From Chara braunii (taxonomy: Eukaryota > Streptophyta > Charophyceae > Charales > Characeae): DNA of 52,320 nt. Under the pieces are notes generated by a model, which did no database searches, was not told where the DNA came from, and worked only from the letters and a program-made list of their open reading frames with translations. The stretch spans positions 502,813 to 555,132 of the forward strand of contig BFEA01000596.1 of NCBI GenBank assembly GCA_003427395.1, written 5' to 3'. Position numbers and translations under genes: made by a program. This document shows, piece after piece, positions 20,471 through 31,129 of the stretch (position 1 is its first letter; every line of letters starts with the position of its first letter).

Positions 20471-21325
20471 AGCCAAAACATCAGGAATAGAGATAGGAGA
20501 CAAAGAATATTTCCTAAGTTGTCCGATGGAGAAGAATCAGAATCAGAAATAGAAAAATCTGATTCTGATGTTGCGGCTAAACCAACAGATGTGGAAGTAG
20601 ATGGAGTTGGATTAGAAGTAGATGAAGGTGGATCAGAAGTATGTAAATCACTCGAAGCAGTATTTACAAAAGAAAGGTTGAAGGTAGCAAGTCTCACAAA
20701 AGCTATACACATCTGCTTATCCTTACCCCTCTTGCGTCACTTTCGACATAATTGCATTGCATTCGAAAATGTCACCGGGGACTCGTGTGTTTCATCGAAG
20801 AGGAAGGAACATTCGTTTCCCTCAGCGTCGAGTACCAAGAATTGTTCTTTGACATTGGGCTTGTAACCAGCCCAAGCCAATGACCGCACTACTGCCTAAC
20901 CCCCCAGAGGCCCCCCTGCTGCAAGTCCCCCATGAGGGAGGATAAACAACCAAGGTGGTCACTAACCCCCAGAAAGGGCAACTCCCCTGAAGGAGGATCA
21001 ACATCCGAGTGGTTTCTAACCCCTCAGAAAGCCCCAGCTGTTTGGAACCCCCTTCCTCATCCCACATACGACCCTGCCTCCCCAAAGCGAGGCACTAAGG
21101 TAATCGACTACGTGATCATTCATCCACAAGGCCTACCTGGCCCATCCTTGCCTGCACCCCAGCTATCTCCCTCAGGCCAATGGAATCGAACCCTTGGATC
21201 TCTTCCTTGCAACACCTACCTCTACCTGGTGAGCTACGACATCAACTGATCTGTGTATGTGGCTGGGAGACAAGTACGTTGGTGCCAACCTAGCACCAGC
21301 TGATCGTGCGCAGGGAAGGTTGAGG
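20471..21325. other. No recognised gene; short CCCC-rich repeats
   Basis: 20446-20866 contains Ser/Asp/Glu-rich open frames on both strands without a known domain, possibly the remnant of the region upstream of Gy-B RT. Around 20896-21060 a degenerate unit (CTAACCCCYCAGARRG..) recurs about three times at 55-67-bp spacing. Confidence 0.4.
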
Positions 21326-21395
21326 GCTGACAGTATTGAACCCACAACCTCGCCGTTGCAACGCCGGAGCTCTAACCAACTGGGCTATCACATGT
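21326..21395 (-). repeat. tRNA-like sequence (A and B boxes)
   Basis: The minus strand reads TAGCCCAGTTGGTTAGAGC (A box and D arm) and, about 45 nt later, GTGGGTTCAATAC (B box/T arm). The anticodon and T stems do not pair well, so it is a tRNA-derived relic, perhaps a SINE head, not a functional tRNA. It directly abuts a LINE RT fragment at 21402. Confidence 0.5.
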
Positions 21396-21401
21396 TGAAG
21401 C

Positions 21402-21745
21402 TTACAGAATGACAAGATCAGTTAGACAAGGAGATCCCTTAGCAGCACCCATTTCCCTCCTCATCATGGAAGCGATATAGCCTCTTTCCTAAGAAAAGAT
21501 CCAGCAACCGAGAGACTAGTAGGAAACCCACAACGACCTGGAGGGGAACTATCCTGTCCTACTACGATACTATTTGTGGATGACCCAACTGTTCTAATCA
21601 TAGCCTCAGATTTGTCATTCCGAGTGCTCACAAGGGCCGTGCACGCCTTTCAGCTCACCTCAGAAATTAAAATAAACTGGAATAAGACCACGGGTTGGTG
21701 GATAGAACCAGACAGTACTCAACAATCGAGGCTTTCCCCCTTTCT
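21402..21745 (+). pseudogene. LINE reverse transcriptase fragment
   Basis: About 115 codons of a LINE RT in two frames: 'YRMTRSVRQGDPLAAPI' followed, after stops and a shift, by the catalytic box F-V-D-D at 21573-21584 and 'SEIKINWNKTTGWW'. It matches the corresponding part of LINE-1 ORF2 (RQGDPLAPSIF ... FADD ... KINWKKIIGWW) and LINE-2 (RQGDPLAAPIF) but is closer in wording to LINE-2. No endonuclease, 3' UTR or poly-A accompanies it. Confidence 0.8.
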
Positions 21746-21979
21746 GACCAGCTCTCTTATTGTTTTTCTTTCTCAAGTTGTTGATGTGTGAAAGTATGTG
21801 CCAAACAAGACCTGACATCTGAACTGGGCTCTTCGGTACACAGACCCTTCCTGCCTTTGCTTACAACCCAAAATCAGGCCTACCTCCCCCATCCTCCTGC
21901 TGCTCTCTCACCCCACGGGCAGTATCTACCCTCTGATTCCCTTTTGCTTTCCAGCTACTCTTTCTTATACCATGGGTTA

Positions 21980-22410
21980 AAGCACAAGTCCACGAACAAT
22001 GGAGTGCCAGCTATCATGCCGGCCGTTTCATGGATGCACAGGCCTGCCTGCACTCAGTTAAATTCATTCATAATGGAAACATGTCAGAGGTCCGCATAAA
22101 AGGGGCTGGTGGTTTGACTAATACTGGAACTTTATCGACTGAATTTGCAGCCAGATACGTCCAGAAAGTCATAGTGTGAAAAAATGAAAATGTATGTATG
22201 TCCGCGAGAAAGGAAGTACCAGCGAAAGTGCTGTCCGTTTCATGGATGTACGGGCCTGACAACAAGCAGGTGAATTCATTCATGATGGAAAAACTGTCAG
22301 AGGTCTGCGTAGCTGGAAAATGTATAGGTGGTCTAACTCATACTGGAACTTCTTCAACTGAATTTGCAGCCAGAGACGGGAGTGAGGTGGGTTCAACTGA
22401 ATAGATCAGA
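21980..22410. repeat. Two diverged ~220-bp direct repeats
   Basis: Shared blocks are CCGTTTCATGGATG, AATTCATTCATRATGGAAA, TGTCAGAGGTC, TAATACTGGAACTT/TCATACTGGAACTT and ACTGAATTTGCAGCCAGA. The second copy carries a 68-codon ORF (22198-22404) whose encoded segment (VSWMYGPDNKQVNSFMMEKL) also reads in the first copy with a frameshift. The product is unrecognised. It could be a relic of a duplicated exon or of a transposon gene. 21746-21979 and 22411-22757 hold nothing recognisable. Confidence 0.6.
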
Positions 22411-22757
22411 CGCGAAGCGTCTGCTCTGGCAAGCGGAGTGAGTGCCAGGATAGAATCAAGAAGTGACGAATGAATCTCAATACTCTCATCTAGACCCTAT
22501 CCAGGAAAATTGACTTGTGAGTTCGTATGCCCTTAGAGAGGTTGAACTTCATGATGCCAGAGGGGACTAGATGTCGGGGACTGGGCTTGTCAGGCCTGAA
22601 CATCCCAGCATGGCAGGCAACTCAAAAAGCATCCCCCTTCTCTTCCTCTCCCGGCATATGTCCAAGCCTTCTGTAGCCTGAAGGGGTGTCGTTGGAATCC
22701 GAATCTGAATCATTTTTCAATACCGGTAGTGGGACTTTGCGGAGTAGTCACTTTTAC

Positions 22758-23831
22758 CTTTGTGTCTTTCCTGTTTTTTGCTTTCAAGGGATAGCCACTC
22801 CAGACGTAAGTTTGCAGATTGTGTTTATTATGGCCCCACCTCCTTTCTGGAATGCACCCTCTTGACTCCCCTGCCCACCCACCCAAAAAGCAGCATGGGA
22901 TATAAATTGTCTGGACAGTGACGGTGATTGGGTATGATTCAGAGGAGTGGGGTCCACGGTGGGTATCCCCATGAGTAGATGGGCATCCAACGAGAACAGA
23001 AATAGAAGTCCAGCTGTCCTGTGGGTTGTTCCCTTCAGAATTTTGTTCTGGGGCAAAGAGGGGGATTATGAGTGGCCATGAGGGTGAGAGTTGGGGGGGG
23101 GGGGGGGGGGGGGGGGAGGGGAACATGTTGTTATTATATTTTCTTCTGACAGTTAAAGAAGAAATGCGGAAGCGCTCTAGTGGCCAAATGAGGCGTCATG
23201 GGTAGGAATCGTTGCTAGGAGTTGGATACACATGTTACAAGTTTGGCTATCATCTACGTAGGGTCTTGTTTGACATGTCTGTTGGTCTTTCCTGTTTTTT
23301 TGCTTTCATGGGATAGCCACTCCAGCCGTAAATTTGCAGATTTGTGTTTATTGTGGCCCCACCTCCGTTCAGGAATGCACCCTCTTGACTCCCCTGCCCA
23401 CCCACCCAAAAAGAAGCATAGGATATAAATTGTCTGGACAGTGATGGTGATTGGGTATCATTCAGAGGAGTGGGGTCCACGGTGGGTATCCCCATGAGTA
23501 GGTGGGTATCCCCATGAGTAGATGGGCATCCGACGAGAACAGAAATAGAAGTCCAGCTGTCATGTGGGTAATGTGGGTTGTTCCCTCTAGAATTTTGTTC
23601 TGGGGCAAAGAGGGGGATTATGAGTGGCCATGAGGGTGAGAGTTGGGGGGGGAGGAAGGGGAGCATGTTGTTATTATATTTTCTTCTGACATTTAAAGAA
23701 GAAGACATGTGAAAGCGCTCTGGTGGCCAAAATGAGGCATCATGGGTAGGAATCATTGATAGGAGCTGGATACACATGTTACGAGTTTGACTACCATCTA
23801 CTTAGGGTCTTGTTTGACATGTCTGTTGGTC
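22758..23831. repeat. Tandem duplication, 2 x ~0.53 kb
   Basis: GTCTTTCCTGTTTTTTGCTTTCA begins a unit at 22763 and again at 23287; both units run to GTCTTGTTTGACATGTCTGTTGGT. Differences include a long poly-G in the first copy (from about 23093) that is short in the second, and an extra internal repeat of GGTGGGTATCCCCATGAGTA in the second. Minus-strand open frames in both copies are parallel but show no known domain. Confidence 0.9.
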
Positions 23832-23883
23832 CCGTAATCTCATTTTCGTGTCCAGTGTTGTGAAAACGTCTCTAGGACGAGTC

Positions 23884-24077
23884 TTAAACCGCCAGTACGC
23901 GGCCCCAGCCTTGCTGAAAATGGAACTCGTCGCCTACAAAAATTTCGGAGGCTCGGCCGACCGGACCACAATGGCTGGCGGCGCCAGCCAGAAAAGAAAA
24001 AAACTGCGCCGCTGGCGGTTCGGAAAAGCTTGGCACGCAGTAAGGCACCTCCAGGCCCGGGTGTACTGGTGGCTTAA
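23884..24077 (+). mobile_element. TTAA MITE, copy 2
   Basis: TTAA-ACCGCCAGTAC at the left and GTACTGGTGGC-TTAA at the right, 194 bp overall. The centre has the self-complementary GGCTGGCGGCGCCAGCC. Same family as 19733-19926 and 51555-51736. Confidence 0.8.
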
Positions 24078-25380
24078 CAAATTATAGGATGACACAGCCA
24101 TGTTGTACTATAATCTCAAGGTGCTTCCGGAAGGTACCTTGAGATTGTTGGACCGAAAATGGTGGCCCTTGCTATCCAGATGTCAGATGGACCGAAAACG
24201 GTGGGCCTTGTTCTCTGGGTGTCAGACTACTTACCTGCTGGATTCTGAATGGCTGAAACTCGTCCTTTTTTTTGTGTGTGTGTGGCCCTAATGACAGCCT
24301 GGCTTAGGATCTGCCCTGGAAAGCTGATTTCTAGAGCTGAGTGCAACCTCCAACCGGTTTAGGGCGAACTAATCTCGTAATCCTTTAGGATCGTTGCATA
24401 AAGTACAGAGTTTTATAGATTTCTCAGAGACCTTTACATGCTCAGCTGTTACTATTGTCTTTATCCGAATAGAATGCATGGTTATTATCACTTTATCTAA
24501 ACTGGAAGTTGCCCCTAACGCATCTATTGAAACCGTGTGCTTTATTCGGGAGAAGATGTCTGCTCTCCGCTGGCACTCGCTTAGGGTATACTCACATCTT
24601 CTAGGCGTAATTACTTTTGGATACATAATAAGAAAGATCCATCCATGTCTAACGAAGGAGGACCATGCTCTTGGTACCAGAGGAATCTATGTGGCTCAGC
24701 CAGGTTCTGTGCCACCAGCTGTCAAAACAGGCACTAGCCAGTGAATTGGGTGCGGCAGCCCTAGTGCGAGGTTATTTTGTGCAGCAGCTGTCACATAGAT
24801 CTTTCCAGCTGTGCAGATGGTAAATGAGTGCAGAGGTTCAGTCTCTCTCTCTTGATTGTGAGGTTAGTATGTGCAGCAGCAGCTACATCGATATTTCTAG
24901 CACGGAAAACCACACATGCGGTTTTCCGTGCTAGAAAACCGCTTACATGCAGGGAGAGTTTGATCGGATCTCCGAACTCATTTATTGTCCGAACTTTTGG
25001 GAAGATGAATGTGCAGCATTGTGGCTTATGCAACGCAGATGATGGAGAATTTGTCTTTCACACTCTGGATAATCTCCTGCGATGATACAGGAGCTTCCTG
25101 GATGTCCGCTCTGTGGTAGCAGCAGGGCTCATTCAAGCTGTCGATGCACAGACTCTTGAGGATCTGCTGCAACACTTGTAGTCTGTTTAAGTAGCTGCAG
25201 CAGAAGAAGACCTGAGAATGACCCTGGCAAATAGATGATGATGATGAGGTATTTCTGATGGAGAGTCCCTGCAGCAGTGTTCTTGGTGGCGTATATAGGG
25301 TGGATCCAGCTTGCAGTTTCTTACTGGACTATTGTGCAAGCTTTTAGTTCATATCAAGTAGATGAGCTGGGTTGAGGTTT
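24078..25380. other. No recognised gene; contains an 18-bp perfect hairpin
   Basis: TTTCTAGCACGGAAAACC (24894-24911) is followed after 8 nt by its exact reverse complement (24920-24937). An ORF of 116 codons at 24394-24744 has no recognisable domain. Nothing else stands out. Confidence 0.6.
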
Positions 25381-25384
25381 AAAG

Positions 25385-25456
25385 GCTCGCTTGTGTTCGC
25401 TTGTGTTCACCTGTGTTCTCTTATGTTCACTTGGATTCATTTGTCTTCACTTGTGT
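25385..25456. repeat. ~11-bp minisatellite (CTTGTGTTCAC-like)
   Basis: Seven or so imperfect copies of a word like CTTGTGTTCAC in tandem. 25457-25930 contains no identified feature. Confidence 0.7.
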
Positions 25457-25928
25457 GCAGCTGAGGCTGTGGAAGAAGCTAGGATCTCACTGATGCAAGC
25501 AAGGTAGGTGGCTGGGTGCAGCTGGTCATAGGGAGGTTGCAAAAAAAAGAGGCCAGGTTTCAGTGGAGCTCTGGGATGTCTAGGTGGTGTCTGGCTGGAT
25601 CGCCACTGTGCCATGAAGTCAGTTCATCTAGGATAATGGCGAAGTAAATTGAATGGGGGGGTTTTGTCGTGGAGAGTTTATTGTGGAATTTTAGGAAAGT
25701 GCAATGAACCTCGCAATTCCAAACCAACTCGCACACAAGATGAGAGGATGCACACGGGAGTTCACACCACACCCGAGAGATAACACATGAAGCAGCGCCA
25801 GATGTAATTCCACTAAAAAATATGATAATATACAATTGGAGAGTTCAAGTATCCAGTGGCAGCTGCCGCGAGTCATCACTGCAACTCAACACAGGTATGC
25901 ACTCAACTCTTCCTCCCTCGATGCCTGG

Positions 25929-25930
<2 letters not shown>

Positions 25931-26017
<87 letters not shown>
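25931..26017. repeat. (CT)n-(TG)n microsatellite
   Basis: About 39 CT units followed by a few TG units. Confidence 0.95.
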
Positions 26018-26132
26018 ACTGAGGACTTCTGTCGCTCAACCTCCCTTGATGCTCAAGATCTCTCTCGCTCTCGCTAGTCCATATAGGATCTACCCTGAAT
26101 ACAGCTGCGATGTGTTGCTTTGACCTTGGTGG

Positions 26133-26137
26133 CTATC

Positions 26138-26180
<43 letters not shown>

Positions 26181-26184
26181 CTCT

Positions 26185-26226
<42 letters not shown>
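26133..26226. repeat. (TCTA)n-(CT)n-(GT)n compound microsatellite
   Basis: Roughly ten TCTA units, a short CT run, then about 19 GT units. Confidence 0.95.
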
Positions 26227-26227
<1 letters not shown>

Positions 26228-26301
26228 ACATGGAGGCACTGCGGTGTGGCAGTTGTGGGCTGTGAAGTGAGCACATGGTGCTGGGTAGGAAATGGAAAGT
26301 C

Positions 26302-26304
26302 CGG

Positions 26305-26388
<84 letters not shown>

Positions 26389-26389
26389 T
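26302..26389. repeat. (CT)n microsatellite
   Basis: Nearly pure CT run with one CTTT interruption. 26390-28321 has no gene I can support, only short anonymous ORFs without motifs. Confidence 0.95.
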
Positions 26390-28321
26390 GCTCGCTCACT
26401 CACTTCGGCTGAAGCGTGGGCATGTGCCGCCACATGCGTGGCAGGTGGAGCCCACAAAGGACAAAGGGTCCTTTCCTCAACTGGCGCAGCGGGCGGACCT
26501 CGGGATTGGCCATAGGACTTAGCCTTACCCTACTTTGATTCGGGCTGTTACCGAGTAGGTCGATTCTACTTTGATCCGGGCTGTCAACCCATTGCTACCA
26601 GGCCAACGGCCTGGATCGTCAAACGATCTTAAAATCTTAAGATTCCGCAAGTCTCCGGGCCATTGAACCATAGGATGCGAAGGCCCAGAGTCGAGATTTG
26701 TTTCCCATAGGACTTTGGATGGCCCAGATTTTAAATTTCTTATATTAGCAGTTCTTATAGTGGTGGGAGTCCGTGGGACAAGAAAAGAAACACCCACAGC
26801 AAACTGCTGCAGCAGGTTTTAAAACCTGGAAGTTTGATTATGAATTCCAATGGCATGCTGTGCTGCACATTGTTCAAACAATGCTTCGACCTATGGACCC
26901 TACAACCTACCCTACCGGGACAGCCTGGGACCGGGACCAATTGGGACCTTGGGACTGGGACTTTGGGACTGACTGTGTGAAATCCTTTCAACCGAAACTA
27001 TAGGCTGAAGTACTGAAACAACGCAGGTGGGTAAAAGTCCGCTGGTACCTGCAGAGGAAGTCGAGTCCCAAGTCCAAATTTCCAGCAGCATCTCCCAAGA
27101 GAGTCCGGAGATTTCCGAAACACCAATTTGGGCAAGCAGAGGCCACGGGCGGCCGATACAGGTCTGGAGCAGGCAAATACAGTCAACTGCAGCTATATTT
27201 AGCTGCTAAAGTGCCAAGCGAGCTCTTACCTGTAGTGCCTGGTGGTTTTGTTTGGCCCAGATGGTGCTATGCTTTTTTTCTGAGCAAGAAAATCTTTCCT
27301 TGTTTGTTTCTCTTTTTGAGCAAGAGTATTTTGGTCAACTGAGGAAGGTTAGCTCTTTGCGGAGTAACGTGGTGTGGGGACCGGTAATTCTTTGTAGCAG
27401 TGGCTCACAGCAAGGGTGCAGAGAGCAAAGCCGTCACGGGGTGCGGTCAAGCCGTTGCACAATGACGCCCAGTTATCCTATGCAGAACAATGCTGTGCAA
27501 TGTTGTGCATGCTATGCACAATCACACCCAGGTATGCTAAGTTTTTCTTCTTTTTTCGTTTTGTTCTTCACCCCTGCTCTCTTTTCGCCCTGTGCGCATT
27601 CGAGAGTTTTAGTGCGAAGGATGTGCTAACGCACCGTATGCACGTGACTCCTGGGCGCTGGCAATCTCCAACCAGGTTGGTTGTTCAAGGATGTGCCTGG
27701 CAATGACGCGTGGTTACTAATGGTTTCCCAACCCACTCGAAGCAGCTTAAGAACAACTAAAGATGTTCATCCCACAACCTTTCTAACCCGTCTTGCTCCC
27801 ATTTGATAACCTCAATTTTGCAACCAAAACAAATGCACCTAATGATGCTACCTGACAAAACACATCCGTCCCACACGCACCTGTGAGCTGTAAACTTGTC
27901 CACCTCCATTCACGCACCATCTCTCCATGCTCTTGCCGTCTTGCCGTCTTGCCACCAGCCGTCCACTGTTACCTCTTCCTTCAGGGAGCTATCAGGGAAG
28001 GCCTGGATAGCATGGTTTGATGACAATTGTGGAGCTCACCCCATCTCAGCATGCTCACTATCCATCCTTGCATACTTGCAGCTGCGCACCGCGTGCAGCG
28101 CGGCACCTGCCCGTGCGCCACACTAGCAGCGATTTCTTTTCTTTTTGTTTTGTTTTTGTTGTTTCATAGATACAGGTGTGTACTGCCTAAGGAGCAGATC
28201 CTGTTCAAGTACAGGCTTACAAATTTTCTTTTTGTCCCATTGGGCATTAAAAAAGCCTCAAATAGGTGTTTGGGACATCAGTCTTCGCCGTTCGGTGGCG
28301 ACATTACTCTCCCATTAGTTG

Positions 28322-28530
28322 TTGTTTTTTTTTTTTTTTTTTTTTTTAATTAGTAAACGGGTCCTTATGGCCCTGGCTACTTGTCCATTCTGGGGACCAT
28401 CAGTCCGGTTCATATCCCTCCGGAAAGAATGAAAACTACCCACTCTACACTTCCTTTCGTCTAGTCTTAAGGACCCTTGACCAGGATTGATCGCTCCATC
28501 ATGGAGGATTTACTGTCAGATTGCCTGTTC
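28322..28530 (-). repeat. Dispersed repeat family R, copy a (minus, T-tail on plus)
   Basis: Starts with a T run on the plus strand (a poly-A tail if read on the minus strand), then TTATGGCCCTGGCTACTTG, CCATTCTGGGGACCATCAGT and CGGTTC. Further along, GATTGATCGCTCCATCATGG and TCAGATTGCC match the copy at 44101. Tail and dispersal suggest a SINE or the 3' end of a LINE. 28531-29284 holds no gene. Confidence 0.6.
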
Positions 28531-29284
28531 CTCCCTTCCCTTTCACTCTCAGCCTTAGCTAAGAATGTCATAAAATTATATCCAAAGCGAGAATGGATAT
28601 GGGCCAGGAGCTGAGAAGCTAGGAAGTCTGGCTGGATGAGTTGCTGGTTGACATGAGAGCCGGATGCTGTTTGCGGCTCCTTGATGTGTTCCCTAGGGAG
28701 AGTCGGTTAACAGAGGCCCCAATTTTCAGACAACTTCTCATGCCATTTATAACAAAACCCAAGGGTCATTTTAACCAAACTTGCCACCAAGTCATAGAGT
28801 GGTGGTCATACTAACGGACCGTCCTTCCGTCTAGTCCCAAAAGTCAACTTTCTGAGTAATCGGAACCATATGTCCTTGCTGCCCTTCAGTGAGTGGGGGA
28901 TCGTTAGGGGTTTCCCTTCTTTTTCATCCCACACTGGGTTGCATTCTAGCCGACTGCCGACTGAGACTTCTGACCGTTTTGCAGCCTACTGGTAGGGCCG
29001 ACCGGTCGGCAGCCTGCCGACTGGTCGTCAGAGAGCCATCCACCGATTGTTTTTGAAACCTGACTTTGGGTCTGTACTGCGCTTGCTGGGGGGGGATGCG
29101 GTTGGTTGTATTTGATGGTTGACTTGCAATTTTGTTGAGTAGAAATAAGATCACCACTGGAAACTTGAAAGCTAGGCCGAAGGAGAATTTGATTATTAAC
29201 ACAAATCTTTTTATGACTTATAAGCTATAAGCTCTCTTGCTGTAAAAATAGTAGAGCGAAAATTCGTATGTACAAGAAGAAGAC

Positions 29285-29288
29285 CAAT
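29285..29288. repeat. Gy-C target-site duplication (left), CAAT
   Basis: CAAT directly before the TG of the left LTR; the same four bases follow the CA of the right LTR at 38182-38185. Confidence 0.7.
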
Positions 29289-30288
29289 TGCAAGGAAAAT
29301 GAGCGGATAGCGAGATGACAAAATCCAGATTGCACAATCACATTGAGAGCCAGAAAGTATCACAGTGTCCAGAAAGCACCATTGCACCAATATAACACCA
29401 ATGGAGAATCGTAACACTGAAAACCGAATGTCAATGAGAGCTTGCTCTCGCCACCACAAACAACAGTATCCAGGCCCCTTCTCCCTACTTGGCGCTCGGC
29501 GCCCAGCCTACTCCCTACACAGCTACTATCTGCCTACTAATTGACAATGCAACTGTTGACGTCAGCAGCCAACGAAGTACTTGAAGATGTCGCCCAATGC
29601 AGACCATCGCCAATGCCAGGTATGTGCCCTCACATCATCATCATCATCATCCTGCCTTCTTCCTCGTCTTCCACCCACGTCTTCCCTCTGTACATCCGAA
29701 GACCACCTTGCGCCTTACTGTACAACCAAGCCCCAGCCAGCTATGGAGGCTGGGCTATGGCGCTGCCCTCAGCAGCACCGTGCTTTGTACACGACCGGAC
29801 ATGTGCAGCACCTTGCCTTAGCGCAAGCAGCAGCCCGCGAGACTCCGCTCCAGCAGCACTGCCGCTAGCTTGCAAGTGCCCGAATGCTGTGCCTGGCCAC
29901 GAGCTCTTTCCTATATGGAAGAGTTCTGGCCAGGCCTGCGGCTTGGCTGGGTTGGGCCTCCGCCCAGAAGCTTCCGGTAGGCCCCAGGTGGCTGGTCCTC
30001 TGCTGCAGCTGCTGGGCCTCGTTCAGTTAGGCCTCCCAACTGTCAGTGTATGTTGCTGCGAATCCTGCCCAGGGCCTGCATTTCAGAAAGGCCTAGAAGG
30101 CCGTGGAAAATCTTTGCTGCTCGAGGCCTGGGTTCTCTCCACCAACTGGCGCGACACAACTGCCTGTACCCCAAATACGAAATTGACAGCCTTGGGCCTC
30201 TCGTGATTTGTTAGGCCCGCCTATACTTAGGGCGGGCACATTTGTATCAGGGGGCCCCTTAAGCCTGCAGAGGAGCCAAATCCTCACA
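29289..30288 (-). repeat. Gy-C 3' LTR
   Basis: 1,000 bp, ends TG...CA on the plus strand and aligns along its length with 37183-38181. It contains TGACGTCA (29557-29564), TGGCGCTCGGCGCCCAG near 29490, and on the plus strand CAGGTATG (29617-29624). Confidence 0.92.
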
Positions 30289-30302
30289 TTCCCTCCTCCT
30301 TT
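30289..30302 (-). promoter_or_regulatory. Gy-C polypurine tract
   Basis: AAAGGAGGAGGGAA on the minus strand immediately before the 3' LTR start (TGTGAGG). It is the expected primer for plus-strand DNA synthesis. Confidence 0.8.
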
Positions 30303-30328
30303 ACTTCGATAGTCCCCTGAGAAGTCTT

Positions 30329-31129
30329 CTATTCTGCAGGCATCTTCCCCTTGAGTGCTCTTTCGTAGCCTGCAATCACTTGGGGTGCTGTTTGCTGTAG
30401 CTCTTCTCTAGTAAACCACCAGTCTTCATTAGCATCAGTATGGTGTATGAATCTGACTCGATACTGCATCCTTGGTTTTGGAGGACGGCCTCTGTCGGGA
30501 GGTTTAGGCACTGGCATCACCCGATGTTCCACAGTCTCGACGATGTCAACTTCACCATCCATGGTTGGGGGCAGCATTGACCGTCTGGAGGTAAACTGTG
30601 CAGTCTCTGCAAAAGGTGCCAGCTTAAAGGCGTGAAAAACTGCGTGTGTGCGGACATGAGGTGGGATGCGAATCACGTAGGAAGGTCCGTCCATCTGATC
30701 CCCAACTATATCTAGGTCCTCCCAGGGACCGAAATACTGTGGCATTAGGTTTTTGGAGATTCCTTGTTCCCGTGCCAGTTCAGATGACTTTACCCAAACT
30801 CTGTCCCCTACCTGAAAGTTAGATGGCTGTCCATGTTTGTTCTCCGATGCAATCATAGCATCCTGAGACTTCCTAATGTGTTCAACGGCCTGCTGCAGCA
30901 TCTGTTTGTACTTGACAGCAAATTCTATGCTGCCAGGTGCTGCAGTTGACTGGTTCTCAGGTGGTAGGAAATCAAGGGCGGATTTGGGTTTCCAACCAAG
31001 ATGCAGTTGGTTGGGAGTCATGCCAGTAGTGCTGTGCACAACGTTGTTGTACAGGCTGGCGACGAGAGGCAATTTCTCGTCCCAGTCATCCTGATTTGGC
31101 TTGATGTAATGCCTTAGTAGGTGCTGCAC
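30329..31129 (-). pseudogene. Gy-C integrase C-terminal part with chromodomain-like end
   Basis: 266 codons of uninterrupted minus-strand frame. It begins in the integrase core after the catalytic Glu region ('WDEKLPLVASLYNNVVHSTT', 'GMTPNQLHLGW'), passes through the GPY/F-like block ('QYFGPWEDLDIVG', 'SYVIRIPPHVRTHAVFHAF') and ends with a chromodomain-like segment ('VDIVETVEHRVMP', 'MQYRVRFIHHTDANEDWWF'). The long Pro-rich insert between chromodomain strands 1 and 2 (KPPDRGRPPKPR) is unusual. The start codon is not natural; the frame is continuous with the core apart from two stops at 31133 and 31151. Confidence 0.85.

Noticed and set aside
21326-21395. Functional tRNA gene
   Set aside because: A and B boxes are present, but the anticodon and T stems fail to pair; better seen as tRNA-derived.
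22784-23777. Minus-strand ORFs of 90-175 codons as a duplicated gene
   Set aside because: Parallel in the two tandem units but without recognised domain, splice sites or good start; kept only as a finding about the repeat.
25822-26515. ORFs encoding poly-Leu-Ser and poly-Arg-Glu
   Set aside because: Direct translations of (CT)n/(GA)n and related microsatellites.
29541-30206. 221-codon ORF in the left Gy-C LTR, with a shorter version in the right LTR
   Set aside because: Lies wholly in LTR sequence, antisense to the element, and is not maintained over its full length in the other LTR; no domain.
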